From positions 6,243,821 to 6,307,820 of the forward strand of contig OZ014417.1 of assembly GCA_963965975.1 (NCBI GenBank): DNA of 64,000 nucleotides, given 5' to 3'. Shown one piece after another: positions 8,763 through 20,726 of this stretch (positions within the stretch are counted from its first letter, which is position 1; each line of letters begins with the position of its first letter). Below the pieces are notes generated by a model that saw only the letters and a program-made list of their open reading frames with translations, ran no database searches and was not told the origin of the DNA. The translations under genes were made by a program, and so were the position numbers. This DNA comes from Xestospongia bergquistia (taxonomy: Eukaryota; Porifera; Demospongiae; Haplosclerida; Petrosiidae).

Positions 8763-10490
8763 GTTGTATATATCGATGATATTCTGGTAACAGGAGAAAT
8801 TAAAGAAGCTCACTTAGCCAACCTACAAGAAGTTTTCTACATAATAGAGAAAGCAAGACTTTGGCTAAGGAAAGACAAATGTATGTATATGTCACCATCA
8901 GCCACTTACTTAGGTCACAAAATTGATAAGGGCTTCACCCAATTGCAGAAAAGGTAAAAGCTGTAAAAACAGCTCCAACTCCTCAGAATGTACAGGAACT
9001 AAAAGCATATTTGGGATTGCTCAACTATTACAGGAAATTTGTCACAAATCTCTCAACAAGATTGGCACCATTATAAAAATAGTTAAAAGCAAACCAAGAG
9101 TGGAAATGCAAAAAAAAGAAGCCACAGCATTTCTCTACGGAAGCCGAAGGCGGCCATCCATTTCTACTTCGTAATTTCATATTCTACTTTGAAGTTTTCC
9201 AATTCCAATTCTATTTTCTATTCTTTGATGGAACATTTAACAACTAAAATCCTATCCCCCCACCCTAACTGGAAACATGTCGCTTCGCTCCATTCTAAGA
9301 GACAGCTCGCGGTGCTCGCGCTTTACTTCATTGAGCTCCATGAAGTAAAGCGAGCACCGCGAGCCGTCTCTTAGAATGGAGCGAAGCGACATGTTTCCAG
9401 TTAGGGTGGGGATAGAGGATATTAGTTGTTAAATATTCCATCGAAGAATAGAAAATAGAATTGGAATTGGGAAAACTGCAAAGTAGAATTGGAATAATTT
9501 TGAAAAACTTCAAAGTAGAATATGAAATTACGAAGTAGAAATGGATGGCCGCCTTCGGCTTCCGTATTTCTCACTTCTAAGGATCTCCTCACACCATCAC
9601 AGCTGCTAGCTCATATTAATCCCCAAAATAAATTAATCCTGTCATGTGATGCCTCAGCATATGGCATAGGAGCTTTACTGGCACATCAGACGCCAGATGG
9701 TTCAGAACAACCAATTGGTTTCATTTCACGGACATTATCGTCTGCTAAAAAAAACTATTCACAAATGGAGAAAGATGGACTAGCATGTGTATTTGGAGTT
9801 AAAATATTTCATTCCTATTTGTATAGACATCACTTCACAGACCACAAACCACTATTAAGTCTACCTAATGAGTTTAAACCTGTATCTTGTCATGGCTGAG
9901 CAAGAATTCTACAATGGGTACTAACCTTGGCCATAAATGATGAATACACTCTGAAATTTAAGCCTCCAACACAACATGCCAATGTAGATGCCCTGAGCCA
10001 TTTGCATTTACCTGAGACAGTTACACCTTATTACTTCCTGAAACTATTCTTTTGCTAGAATTTCTTGATAAATCACCAGTAGCAGCAGATCAAATCAAAT
10101 TATGGACTAGAAGAGACTCTGTACTCTCCAAAGTAGCTGAACATATTCAAGGTCAATGACCAGATACTACAGAAGATGTCTTAAAACCTTTTAAATCAAG
10201 ACAACTTCATCTGTCAGTTCAAAATGGCTGGTATTATTTGCTAGACAGCAATATTGAACAAACTGTATCGCACTGTACTTAATGTCAGAGTAATCATTCT
10301 GCTCCTCTAATAGCACCCCTACATCCATGGCAATGGCCTTCACAACCATAGTCTTGAGTTCATCTGGGTTTTGCAGGTCCAATCAGAGGATGTATGTTGC
10401 TAATCATTGTGGATCCACACTCTAAGTGATTGAAGTTCACATAATGTCTTCTTCTACTTCCAGTGCTACTATTGAGAATCCTTGTTTAAC
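8763..10490 (+). pseudogene. Ty3/gypsy pol relic: RT palm, RNase H, integrase
   Basis: In order: YIDDILVTG (RT catalytic YxDD, about 8769), LGLLNYYRKFVTNLSTRLAP (about 9010-9070), then the 431-bp insertion 9136-9566. RNase H follows with CDASAYGIGALL (about 9645), QMEKDGLACVFG (E-K-x-x-L-A) and TDHKPLLSL. Next come TQHANVDALSHLHLP and an integrase portion with HCT-x-CQSNHSAPLIAPLHPW and GFAGP in place of DFAGP (about 10,265-10,380). RT fingers are missing between protease and YIDD, so there is an internal deletion. Stops and frameshifts occur in several places and similarity fades after about 10,490. It is a dead element with no LTRs identified. Confidence 0.85.
9136..9566. mobile_element. 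431-bp hairpin (foldback) element with 6-bp target duplication
   Basis: Nearly the whole element is one inverted repeat: the left arm starts TACGGAAGCCGAAGGCGGCC and the right arm ends with its reverse complement, meeting around TTGAGCTCCA near 9331-9340. Internal arms share GAAACATGTCGCTTCGCTCC and its complement. TTTCTC at 9130-9135 is repeated at 9567-9572. Removing the element plus one TTTCTC restores the RNase H reading frame (ATAFLTSKDLL). It is non-autonomous, with no protein. Confidence 0.9.
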
Positions 10491-11598
10491 ATTTAGTCAA
10501 TTGTGTATTCCTAAATCAATCGATGTTATAGTTGACAGTATTTTTTAAAAAGCAAAAATTAAACTAATGCAGTTATCACTATATTTATGTATTTTAAGAT
10601 TTAAATATTCAATTTCTTTTATTTATTGGTTATAGTTTATATGTAATTGCTGATAAACTTACATCTGCTACAGTCAATAATAATGCTCTCAACCCACAGA
10701 CAGTACATTTAGATAGATGATACTTCTAAAGGCTACCCTTTTCTAACGAAGGCATACACAGGAAAAAATATTGTTTGTATGTCAGACGTGTCTTATCGCA
10801 GACAAACTTAAATAGAAACAAGCAAAAACACACTTTTATTCTGTAGGCGATGCTGTTCTGTGTGTGGTTGTAATTATAATAATGAAATTGTTATTTAAAA
10901 TGGTTTCGTTTGTTTTATAACAAAAGCATGAGGCAATCAATCAAGTGTGCATGCAAATATAGATTAAACGTTTAAATGATTGTCAGTGTCAATATATATG
11001 CATGCTGGTAATGGTTTAATGCAAAACTTTGAGCCCTAGCCCAAGTGGATATCCTCACTGTGGGCACTTTGGTAAATTCATGTCCAGTCTATGTCTATAC
11101 AATACACTCAACATAGTTACATTATGATATGGTTCACAGAAAATTACATTGTACAAGCACACTTAGTGGGGAGGAATAATGCTGGCCAATTGTAAGGTAC
11201 TCCAGTTAATTTCATAGCTTGTTTGAAATAATTATCTTGGCGAGACAAGTACAAACCAAAAAAGACTCCAAAATGTTAGACTACTTGCAAAATTAGAATT
11301 ATTAGAGTTATAGAACTGTTCTATTATCATCTACGGTTAGCTGATTTGTTTTTGTAGTAAGAACAACTTTATAACAAGTCAGTAACAACTGACAAAACTG
11401 AACAGACTGAAACAGCTACTCAAATACACATGATGTTTTATAGGCTCATACAACAAATAGAAATTAATTATGTCCAAAGTCCACCATATTTCTCCCCCCC
11501 ATTAAGATGACACTACAGGAAGCAAATCAATCAACATGTTTACAGTTCTGATCTGAATGATGTAAAGGTTGAATGTTCTGCTGTGCCACAGAGGTTGG
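10491..11598. other. Intergenic, no gene seen
   Basis: AT-rich sequence without convincing coding or RNA features. A stretch near 10,575-10,660 (ATCACTATATTTATGTATTTTAAG) resembles one near 35,160, suggesting an old interspersed repeat. Confidence 0.5.
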
Positions 11599-12125
11599 CT
11601 ATGTTAATTGTAACACATCAAGACTAACCACTAAGTCAGCTGGATAATTAGAGAATGACCAGTCATTATATTCATTAGACAATGTCTGTTTGAGAATACT
11701 CTCAATTGTGGTGACATCTGAAGTGATTAATATGATGACAAAACACATTATCAGGGGATCCTGGACTTGATATGATAAAGGCCCAATTACCTTAACAACA
11801 CTCACTGGGATCCACTTGTCTAGTCCTCTAAACACATGAACATAATATTATAGTTTGCTACTGACTTTCTTCCAGCAGTTCAGATCAAAAGATACTTGTT
11901 TTTTTTTCTGAGTTTTGATATGATACTTGAGAGAGATGTAACAATCTTATCTTGCATACTATCCTAATACTAATGCTCTATTTAACAGTTTGAACTGCAT
12001 TTTAAGCCAACCCATTTGAAGACAAGTAGGAGAATGCTTGATTATGTTCTGGTTCATAAAACATTTAAATTCATGGTTAGTAGAATCAGGGACATTATCT
12101 GACAATTTGATCCGAAGTTCCAAAA
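11599..12125 (-). pseudogene. Reverse-strand gypsy integrase C-terminal relic
   Basis: Read on the minus strand from about 12,125, the pieces NHEFKCFMNQN and HSPTCLQMGWLKMQFKLLNR match the DNGPxFxSxEFKxF...HPxxNGLAERAVQ region of Ty3/gypsy integrase. FRGLDKWIPVSVVKVIGPLS and YQV (about 11,835-11,760) then match the GPY/F module near the integrase C terminus. The catalytic D of the second motif and much of the frame are lost. Orientation is opposite to the relic at 8.3-10.5 kb, so it is a separate insertion or an inverted piece. Confidence 0.65.
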
Positions 12126-13007
12126 ATTTCCTTCAGTTTCTTAACACTAAAATAATATATCACTATATTAAATGCTATTAAATTTGACTAAATTTATAAA
12201 ATCATTATTACTATACTTTCATTCTGCCTTCTATACTATCCTCATACCTAGGCATTCAGTGATAAACATTTAGGTATGAGGCTATTTAGTGTGACAAGAG
12301 GAAATAGTTGTTCAGTCATACTTATTACATTAGTTATAACTTGACTTATTAACAAATGACATTTTTTACCTGTCTTGACACTCCCTATAATAATATGATT
12401 GTTTGCACCAATGTGTGCCAGCAATGTGGCAAAGGTATTATTGCAATGTGTTAACAATAAATATATTGAGTATTCAATTAATGTACTATATATAATATGT
12501 ACATGTACATGTTAGGGATGTATGTATTATTTGTATACTGAGGTCAATTGGAATTTTTAAATGCGCCAAGGTTCGCGGAAGAAATAAGATAAAGGAATTG
12601 GAATGTCTGTCTGCGGCTTCCGTATATACCTTAGACTGTTCATTTTTATTAATAATTAATAAATTAATATTTTATTAAGTAAAGTTACGCATGCGCAGAA
12701 CGGCACTAATAAAAGTTGTGACTAACTACTTTTCTGCGTATTTCTTCGTTGTTAAATTGAAGACTTAAAACTATCTGCTATCCAGTCGTACCAACTGTGC
12801 CGTGGGTAGTGAGTGCACTATTCTCTCTAATAGTTGTAAGTTAGTCAGCAACTATATTTAAATTGAACCATTGATTATAATAGTAATAAAAAAAATATTT
12901 AAAATTTAATTTGAAATCTTTGAAATGCAAAGATATTATAGTAATATCTCCATTACTTTAAGTTTGCTTTAAATTTTGTAACACCACTGTTATCTGGGGT
13001 GTCCATA
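12126..13007. other. Intergenic with one possible hairpin-element end
   Basis: No gene is seen. The string GCGGCTTCCGTATA at about 12,612-12,626 resembles the terminus of the 9136-9566 element (CGGCTTCCGTA), but no matching opposite end is evident. Confidence 0.35.
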
Positions 13008-14016
13008 GTCTCGTAAGGCCAGACACATTGCTTAGGGTCTGGTGTATAACGCATAGTTAATTGCTTCCTTCCAAAGCATTCCTGGGGAAACCATAGTTTG
13101 GTCAAGAACTTCAGCAAACTACTATATGTTTACGTACGTTTTGTGTTAATTACTGGTATCAAAGTTTCACCTGTTTCTTCTGGACTTGAAGCTACAGTTG
13201 TCCTATTCGTTCTTTTTATGTGTTTTTATAGCTTAGCGCTTAATTCTCTACCTATTTTATTTGAAAATAATCTCCCAAGACAGTAACTAGTTTTCGCACT
13301 TGCTGCTATGATGATAGAGTATAGTCTTGGTCCTCAGATTCATACCGGTATTAGAAAAGAGAAGAGGATTTTTAAAGGAGAATTATCAACTTGTATTGTA
13401 CTTTTATGAAGTGATAATATCTCCAGAAAATTAGGCAAGCAATTTCTTGAAATATCATCTATTCTATCGAGAAACCATTACTTTTGTCAAAAGTGCAGCA
13501 TTTCCTAACGTCAATTTCAGAAATTACATCAGTTTACATACAATATCAGAAGACTAACAGTTTCATAAGCTACTCAAACTAGAAAAGACCTTGAAAAGGT
13601 AATTTGCCAGAATAAGTAAATTGATATTGCTCAAAAATAATCATATTATCATGAAAAGCCTCACAGCTAAGTTACATACATTACTAAAATATCTTCCCTG
13701 AATTGCTCTGAACATATAAGGTCTACATTTCATACAGCTAGTAAAACTTATATAACCTTTATCTGCTCTAGATCTGGACTAAGTCTGTTGTATCCCAGTT
13801 TTGCTAACACTTCTTGGACAACCTAGTGATCTATTCAACATACTGATTAACGTGGTTCTCTATGTTTACATTAAGACACACAATTTTTAAATACACAAAC
13901 CACATTACACATTATATGATGTTACATAGTTAATAAAACACCTTCCTACACCTGTACTATGGTGGTAGACCAGACCCTTCTTCTTTAAGCAAAGGGTCTG
14001 GCCTTGCAGGACTAGC
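13008..14016. mobile_element. ~1-kb element bounded by inverted GGCCAGAC/GTCTGGCC ends
   Basis: The left end (about 13,012-13,055) reads GTAAGGCCAGACACATTGCT then TAGGGTCTGGTGTA. The right end (about 13,963-14,012), reverse-complemented, reads GCAAGGCCAGACCCTTTGCT then ...AAGGGTCTGGTCTACC. Each end is itself partly palindromic. The interior is AT-rich and contains no convincing transposase. This looks like a non-autonomous DNA transposon with subterminal hairpins; the target duplication was not resolved. Confidence 0.5.
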
Positions 14017-14579
14017 ACGTCCATACAAATGCTGTTCCACTCTTCCCTACACTGTTTACTGATTTTGTCTTTTCATAACAATATGTTTATCAGTTGCATA
14101 CTACACAGAATACAAGACCATCAATAGTTTATTTTAACTCATATATTCCATATTATGTAAAATAGTAATAATGATATAGATAGAAATCTGGAGATGAAAA
14201 TAAACCTATTGGTAACACAATAACACAAAGGATTAAGAATAAGCATTGGGTGTGGTTAACATAATAACATCATAACACAATCACATTAACAAAATACAAA
14301 GATAATGCGTACAAATATGATTATATGGTTAAATATTAAAAAAATTAATTTATACATTTCCATTTTGCATATCCTCCCTCTATAACTTCCTGAAGAAAAT
14401 AAAGGTACAATGGATATAGTAATAACTAAATGAACATAGAATAACACAAATATGTTAACTGACAAAACCTTCTGCTGTCTTTATTTATCTTATATTAGCC
14501 AAACATGTCAGTCTTAAAATATTAAATTCCATGTTGAAATTAAATTACTTGATGATAGTGTAACTTAAAGAGTATAGGT

Positions 14580-15840
14580 AGTTTTCTCTTTATTATTGAT
14601 GCTATATATATGTAAAATTGATACATCAACAGGAGGTTAAAACAAGTGAGAGGGCCCTATGTTTTGCTAGAACGATCACATTGTAGATTGGTTGTTAATC
14701 TTGTAATGTGGTTGCAATTCATGCATATAAAATATATTAAAGTGATAAATTAACTGCATTCACTATTAATTAATATTTAACTGCATAGTCATGTAGTGTA
14801 TTTTAACGAAGGACTTCTCATAAAGTCTATATGTTTAGCATAGTCAATGAGTACATGTTAGTAAGGATAAGAGTATGATTTTATTATTTTAAACATTATA
14901 TGTGCATTTTAAGTGACTATACATGGATTGGTTAGCTCAACCAATTTATTGTTATAGTAAAAGTTTTCCCTAAAATGAAGAAATGGCTAATGTGGAAGTT
15001 ACATCATTCTTCACAAACAGTAATAAATTGCAACAATACATCATAACTATTTAGCTCTCTTTTTATAATAAACAATTTCAATATGCCTGTTCTAAATGAA
15101 TAAATGTTTTTAACTTAATTAGATATAGTACTATGTTATGCTTCCAATGGCTTAATGTTTTTAGGTGTTTGCTTTTGTGTAAAGTAAATATATCTTTAAC
15201 TTGTTAGGCTTATTTTGTTAATGGTGTAGAGTTGGTTTAACATAATATGAATTCACCTAATTTAAAGGTCATTTTTAATAACAGAATGAATTAAGGAATA
15301 CAGATAGTGTTCTTTATATTTTTCATTCTATACTACCATAACAATTGACATGTTAACAGGATTAAAAACAGGTGACATGCCCTACACAGTCTTTTTTTGA
15401 CCACACCATCATTAAAATATATTTCCTGTTTAACTCATTAATGTCACTTACAATTTCATTGCACATATGCTTACAAAATCATTAAAATAATTATATTAAC
15501 AGTTAAAGTGAAATCAACATGCAAATAAAATTATTTTTTAAAACAAAATGAATTCTAACAAGGCACAGTTGTATCATCCTGCTCAAGCAATAATAAATTG
15601 AACAATAAATATATTATAACTTTTTAGATCTATTAGATCTGATGAGAAACAATTTGATTCTGACTTTTTAAAATGGAACGTTTAAATAAATTAGTGGCTT
15701 AGATATCAAACTAGATGTTTACAATGGCTTAATATTGTTAAGATATTTTTTTTTGTTTAACGTAAATATATCTTTAATCTGTTAAGCTTATCTTGCTAAT
15801 GGTGTAAAGTTTATTTAGTTGATTAAATATAAATGTAGTC
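14580..15840 (+). repeat. Diverged direct duplication, ~0.55-0.7 kb unit
   Basis: Two successive blocks share ordered landmarks: AACAGGAGGTTAAAACAAGTG (14,630) with AACAGGATTAAAAACAGGTG (15,356); CAGTAATAAATTGCAACAAT (15,020) with CAATAATAAATTGAACAATA (15,589); and GTAAATATATCTTTAACTTG (15,185) with GTAAATATATCTTTAATCTG (15,763). They are non-coding. Confidence 0.6.
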
Positions 15841-15877
15841 TTGCACTTTATAGTATGGATTATACATTCGACAATAA

Positions 15878-16284
15878 ATGAAGATTGCCATTTCATTGTA
15901 TCTCAACAGTCTTCTACTTTTGGCAGTAAGTACAGACTATTTCCTGCTATAATATTCAGCTTAAAAAAAGATCCAGAATCAATATTGTATGAGCAATAAC
16001 CCAGTAACTTTACGCCAAGCTACTATCCATCTGTTAATACAAGTTCTGAGCTAATTCCCGTTATTGCTCATTTAATTAGTTATTAATTATATCATAATAT
16101 GTTTTTGTGTGAGCAGGTTACAAACGGAACCTTATCACCTTCTAGCATGCTACAACTCTTCCTATTAACTATGAAATACTTGCATGTACAAAAATTAACC
16201 AAACAGCTACAAATTTTAAAAAATACAGTTAATTTAGGAATGGATTATAACAGTTCGATAAAAAGAATAAAAGTAAGAGAGTAG
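15878..16284 (+). CDS. Candidate two-exon small secreted protein
   Basis: Exon 1 (15,878-15,925) encodes MKIAISLYLNSLLLLA, a textbook short signal peptide core, and ends at a strong donor GCA/GTAAGT. A pyrimidine-rich acceptor GTGTGAGCAG leads to exon 2 (16,117-16,284), phase 0, encoding VTNGTLSPSSMLQLFLLTMK and on to SIKRIKVRE-stop, with no cysteines. The total is about 71 residues with a basic C terminus. An ATG in the intron end (16,099) would give a 61-residue protein without signal peptide. No family is recognised. It ends 35 bp before a copia LTR, so it could also be a chance open frame. Confidence 0.3.
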
Positions 16285-16318
16285 GAATGGCAATAGCATC
16301 ATTATCACTATGAAATAG

Positions 16319-16560
16319 ATGTTATCAATAAGTCTATATTTTTGTAATTAGGTAGTTCTGTAAAACGTTAATCTGAATGTGTTTGATATAATTAAACTAG
16401 GTGTTAAATTGTATTAATTAGAGTGTTAAGTTTTAAACTCACCTTTTTGTCCTTCCTTTAAGTAATATTTATTCCTATTGTTCTTTATGTTGTAATCCTT
16501 TGAACTTTCAATTGGTTCAACTAAAACATTTGGAAAAAAACTTATGAGCCCAGTCTCCAA
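16319..16560 (+). repeat. Left LTR of copia relic
   Basis: It begins near TGTTATCAATAAGTC and is collinear with 18,358-18,610, though diverged by many substitutions, so the insertion is old. The exact 3' boundary is uncertain by about 10 bp and was placed just before the primer-binding-like site. Confidence 0.55.
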
Positions 16561-18357
16561 ATAGATTGGTCGTATCAGAAGCAAACACTCACATGACTAC
16601 GCTGATTGACGAAAACCTCTCTGGATTGACTGATTCGCGCCATTGCTAGAGAATGGCTGAAATAGTGAATGAAAAGTGGCCAATCAACAAGCTGGACAGT
16701 TTCAACTCGAACATATGGATGTTCCAAACACGTCACTTGTTAATGGCGAAAAGACTCTACAGATTTGTAGAAGTACAGAGATACTCACCGAAGCAGCGAA
16801 TGCTCAGGCACAAGTAGAATTTACAAGAGGTCAAAAAAGCATTTTCCTTAATTGAAATGGCAATCAACTGTACTTCGTGACCTCGTGCGACCAACCAAAA
16901 GAGCACTTTACGTTACCACTTCGTTGGCAAACAAGCTCTTGTGAAGAAGCACTATTTTCAAATGGAAATAAAGGAGGACATATCAGTGGTGTTGCACCTC
17001 TGAAGCACATGGGATGTGATCACTGATAGGTTTGCAAGCAATTGGAGACCCTATCTCAGAGGAGGACTCGGTGGTGAGTCTGGTGACTTTATTGAGTAGC
17101 TTGCCATGTAGTTACTCCACCTTGGTAATAGCTCTGGAACCTTGTGTTAAAATAAGACTCGTCTTTGTCCAGCAAGCTCTCATTCTTTAGGAGCAGAAGC
17201 TAAAAGGGCAGTTTGGGCATTTGAGAGATACGTTATCTGGTAGTTGAATGACCTCAGTGTTAATACGGACACAGAAGAGAGTCAAACCAGGAAACTCAAG
17301 TGTTTGGATTGTGGTAAGGAAAGGTCATTTTTGCAGAAACTGTCCCAAACAAAAGTAATAAGAATGTTCAAGACTAGGATGTAGAACCAAATCTCCTGAA
17401 GAGAAGCACTCAGACTCAGACAATGTCTGAGTGTTTGCAGCATCAGATACCTAAAAGGATTCCCTCAGTTGGGTAAATGGCTAGTAAATTCTAAAGTGTC
17501 GAGTCATATTACACTTGCAAAGGAACTCTTGACATATTACGAGGGGTTTCATAAACCATGGAAAGTTAGGCCGGGTGATGGTAGGAAGGTCGATGTCATT
17601 AGTGTCAAAAATGTCTGCATGAACATGTTCTTTAGTATAAGTAAGTCAAGAGATGTATTATAAACAAAGTGCTTTATGTAGCAAGCTTGTGTGTAACTTG
17701 TTTTCAGTAAGAGCAGGAGCTATTAGAAGTAACGTCATGAAATTCAGTCATTCATTATGTTGAATCTGAAATAGAAATAGAAAGTTGTGTGGTATGGAGT
17801 CACTTGTACACAAGTTATATTAACTGGACTGTGAAACAGTCATCACCGTACATGTATCAATACCATTAGAACAAGAAAATGACATAAATCCGTGGCATCA
17901 GTGGTTAGGACATTCGAATCTATAGCAAGAAACATGCAACTAGTGTGAAATTTCCAAAGAAGCTAACCTGACATTTGCGAAGGGTGTGTTGAAAGCAAAA
18001 TGCACAAGAAAACATTTAAGCAAATGGAGAAATACTTTCAACCTGAAAAGTAGTTGGTGCACAGCAAATTTTTGTGGTCCAATACCCATAGAATTGATTG
18101 GTGGATGACATTTTTTGAGACATACCTCTGAAGTTTTGGAAAAGCTCAAAGAACATGTTCAAAGAATAGGAACCCTAAGGACAAAACACATTGAAATCAG
18201 TTATCGCTATGTTAGTGAAGCTACGTGTGAAGGAAAAAATTCCTCCACAATATTGTTCAACAACTGAAATGACTGATCTACTGTCTAGTAAAAGGAAGAG
18301 TTTGAGACACTGTAGTCAACAAAAGGAATGGAGCACAAGCAGACAAATTAAGTAGGA

Positions 18358-18610
18358 GTGTTGTTAATAACTCTAAATGTATGTAATTAGGCAGTTCTGT
18401 AATAAATTCATCTGTACGTGTTGATTACTGGATATATGTAATTAAGTTAGGAGTTAAGAAGTATTAATTAGAATATTGCTTTCAAGCTTACCATTTGTGT
18501 CCTTTCTTTTAAGCTATGTCTACACTTTCTGTTCTTTCTGTTGTGATCCTTTGTACTAGTTCTACTAAAATTATCAGCCAAAATGCTAGTGGCAGATTGC
18601 ACATCCACCA
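18358..18610 (+). repeat. Right LTR of copia relic
   Basis: It begins near TGTTGTTAATAACTC after AAGTAGGAG (a polypurine-like stretch) and runs collinear with the left LTR through TTCTTTCTGTTGTGATCC. The 3' boundary is approximate. Confidence 0.55.
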
Positions 18611-18615
18611 ACAAT

Positions 18616-20726
18616 CGGTCTACCACAGGAGGTACAATTAAGGAAGGATATTTACCACCTCTCAAAATTAGTCAAATAATGTATCAGTCACATAGCGTTG
18701 CATTCTGTGTCTACATTAGACTGATATAGTTATCCCTATATATATTTACTTATTTTTAGAAAATATTTGTAGCAATTTACTATTACATGTAATGTTCAAT
18801 ACTGATACTTGTGTACAATGAGTACTACTTTAGATAAGGATGTTATATTGTTTCCTAGCCTCTTCACAGTCACTAAATATTCTTAACGTGTAGGTTAGCA
18901 CCTGTTCTATAATGTTTACAAATGCACTTAATAGTTTTGTATTCTTACATGTTCAGCTGAGTTTTGTTATAAACCCACACAAAACTGTATCAGAGACAGT
19001 AAGCTTATTTTTTTCTTAGCTGTTTTTTATTATATGTGTCCATGTTAAAATATGTTTATAATTACTTTATCATGCAATGATACAATTAGCAATACTTCAT
19101 TATTATTATGTCATCATTACTGGCACCAATCGAGTATTACTCTGAAATGTACCTAATTATCATGTCATTCTGCCCAAAAGTCTCTTATTAATTGCATAAC
19201 TGATCACTCAATTACTCAATTACTGACAATAAAGCAACCTACATTACCTGCTAGAATGGTGACTTTGAATGTGAATGGTATTCTATGAAGTAAAATATAT
19301 GGACAGCATCTTACTCAGCTGTTACTTGTAACACTTTACAATTTAGTGAACTTAACAACTACCCATAGTACCAAATAGAGTTTCATTATAAGTTTAAGTA
19401 ATTATAGTATTTGGTTACTTCAATTGACGAAGTCTTAATTACCATTACCATTACTTCAAGACTTGCAATTTAATATGTAATTAATTACATTTAAATTATC
19501 ACTACAACATCATTGTAAAATCCATTTGATATAAAAATAAGATATTTCCTATTTTGTAATCAAAAGGAGGATTCAGAACTACTAGCGATCAATCTGTGCT
19601 GACTTTGGATTGTGACAAGTTATTGGTCAATGCTTTCTAAGCAGCTGTAAGTTGATCAGCAGTTTCATATAATTAATCAAACCACAAGGAAATATAATTT
19701 ACAACATATAGAAATATTACGTACTGTATCAATTATAAGTTCGCTTTTTACAAGCAGCCCCACTTATGGCAAAGCCATTTTCTACTATAATCTATAAATC
19801 TAAAAGAAAATGAATCATGAGATAATACCAAGATAGTTAAATTATTAAATAAATGGAAGGCAAAGGCAGATGACCATTTCTATTTTGTAATTACCTGCTC
19901 TTCTTTTTATTTATAATATTATCTCACCAATCAATTCTTTATAATATATAATATATAATATATAATAGTATTAACACAATTTAACCGGTAATTGTTAGAC
20001 TGTAGCATGTCTTGAGACATATACTGTATTGCAATATATGCAGAATTGACATATCTGTTGAGGTACGATATTGTTATTGTCAAAGAACTTATTTTAATGG
20101 CCATCAATAAATTGTGTTTACTCATATTTAACATAATGTATCAATTGAAGACCCTTTATAAAGCAACATGTTGTTTAAATATCAACAGTTTAAGGAAATG
20201 TGAACGACAATAAGTAAGATGTATAACAATAAAAAAAAACAGAAGAGTTCACATCACCAAAACGTTTAACAGTGTGAAATTAAGCTAACAAATCAAACAG
20301 TAGGTCTTAGCCTTGATGTTTTAAAAACAACCTATTATTGCTTCAAGTATACAAGATATAGCATGCAATGATAACATAGTAATAACTGACCATCTGGCCA
20401 CATTCAGGTAAGTGTAACATTATATACAGCAAAAGATCTTCTAAAATTTAGCAAAATGATTCTTCAACAGCAACTTGAAATTTTTAACTTCTAACTTATT
20501 GAGCTCTGAACATACATAAGTAAATTAAATGTAAGCATACGTGTTCAAAGTTTAAAGCTTACGGATGTAAATTGTGGCTACAATGTAGGGATTTTATATT
20601 GTGTACAGCCCTACATTTCAAGAATGTTTTTGAAAATTTATGACATCGTTTGTGTTTGTCGTTTAATTTAGAAATAAATACACCTTGTGAAGTTTTAATT
20701 TTTACAGTAAGTGACCACGCTCTAAA
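18616..20726. other. Intergenic upstream of gene B, no gene seen
   Basis: AT-rich; a short AATATAT run occurs near 19,938-19,965. No convincing exons were found. The last seven bases before the gene B start, CTCTAAA, are shared with genes C and D. Confidence 0.45.

Larger units (their letters stand above)
16319..18610 (+). mobile_element. Degenerate Ty1/copia LTR retrotransposon
   Basis: Left LTR about 16,319-16,560 and right LTR about 18,358-18,610 share GTAATTAGGTAGTTCTGTAA / GTAATTAGGCAGTTCTGTAA and the following order of motifs. A primer-binding-like GGTCGTATCAGAAGC lies just after the left LTR (about 16,567). The interior on + has the gag start LDSFNSNIWMFQTRHLLMAK (about 16,690), TSCDQPKE, and a zinc knuckle KLKCLDCGK with HFCRNCPK in the next frame (about 17,300). 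A protease-like KWLVNSKVSSH follows (about 17,472; the active-site D-S-G-A is replaced), then a GAG-preintegrase stretch around PWHQWLGHSNL and CEGCVESKMHKKTFKQ (about 17,890-18,020). RT and RNase H are absent. Multiple frameshifts make it inactive. Confidence 0.75.

Noticed and set aside
12248-12457. 69-codon minus-strand frame next to the integrase relic
   Set aside because: No similarity to retroelement domains could be seen and the composition is that of surrounding DNA.
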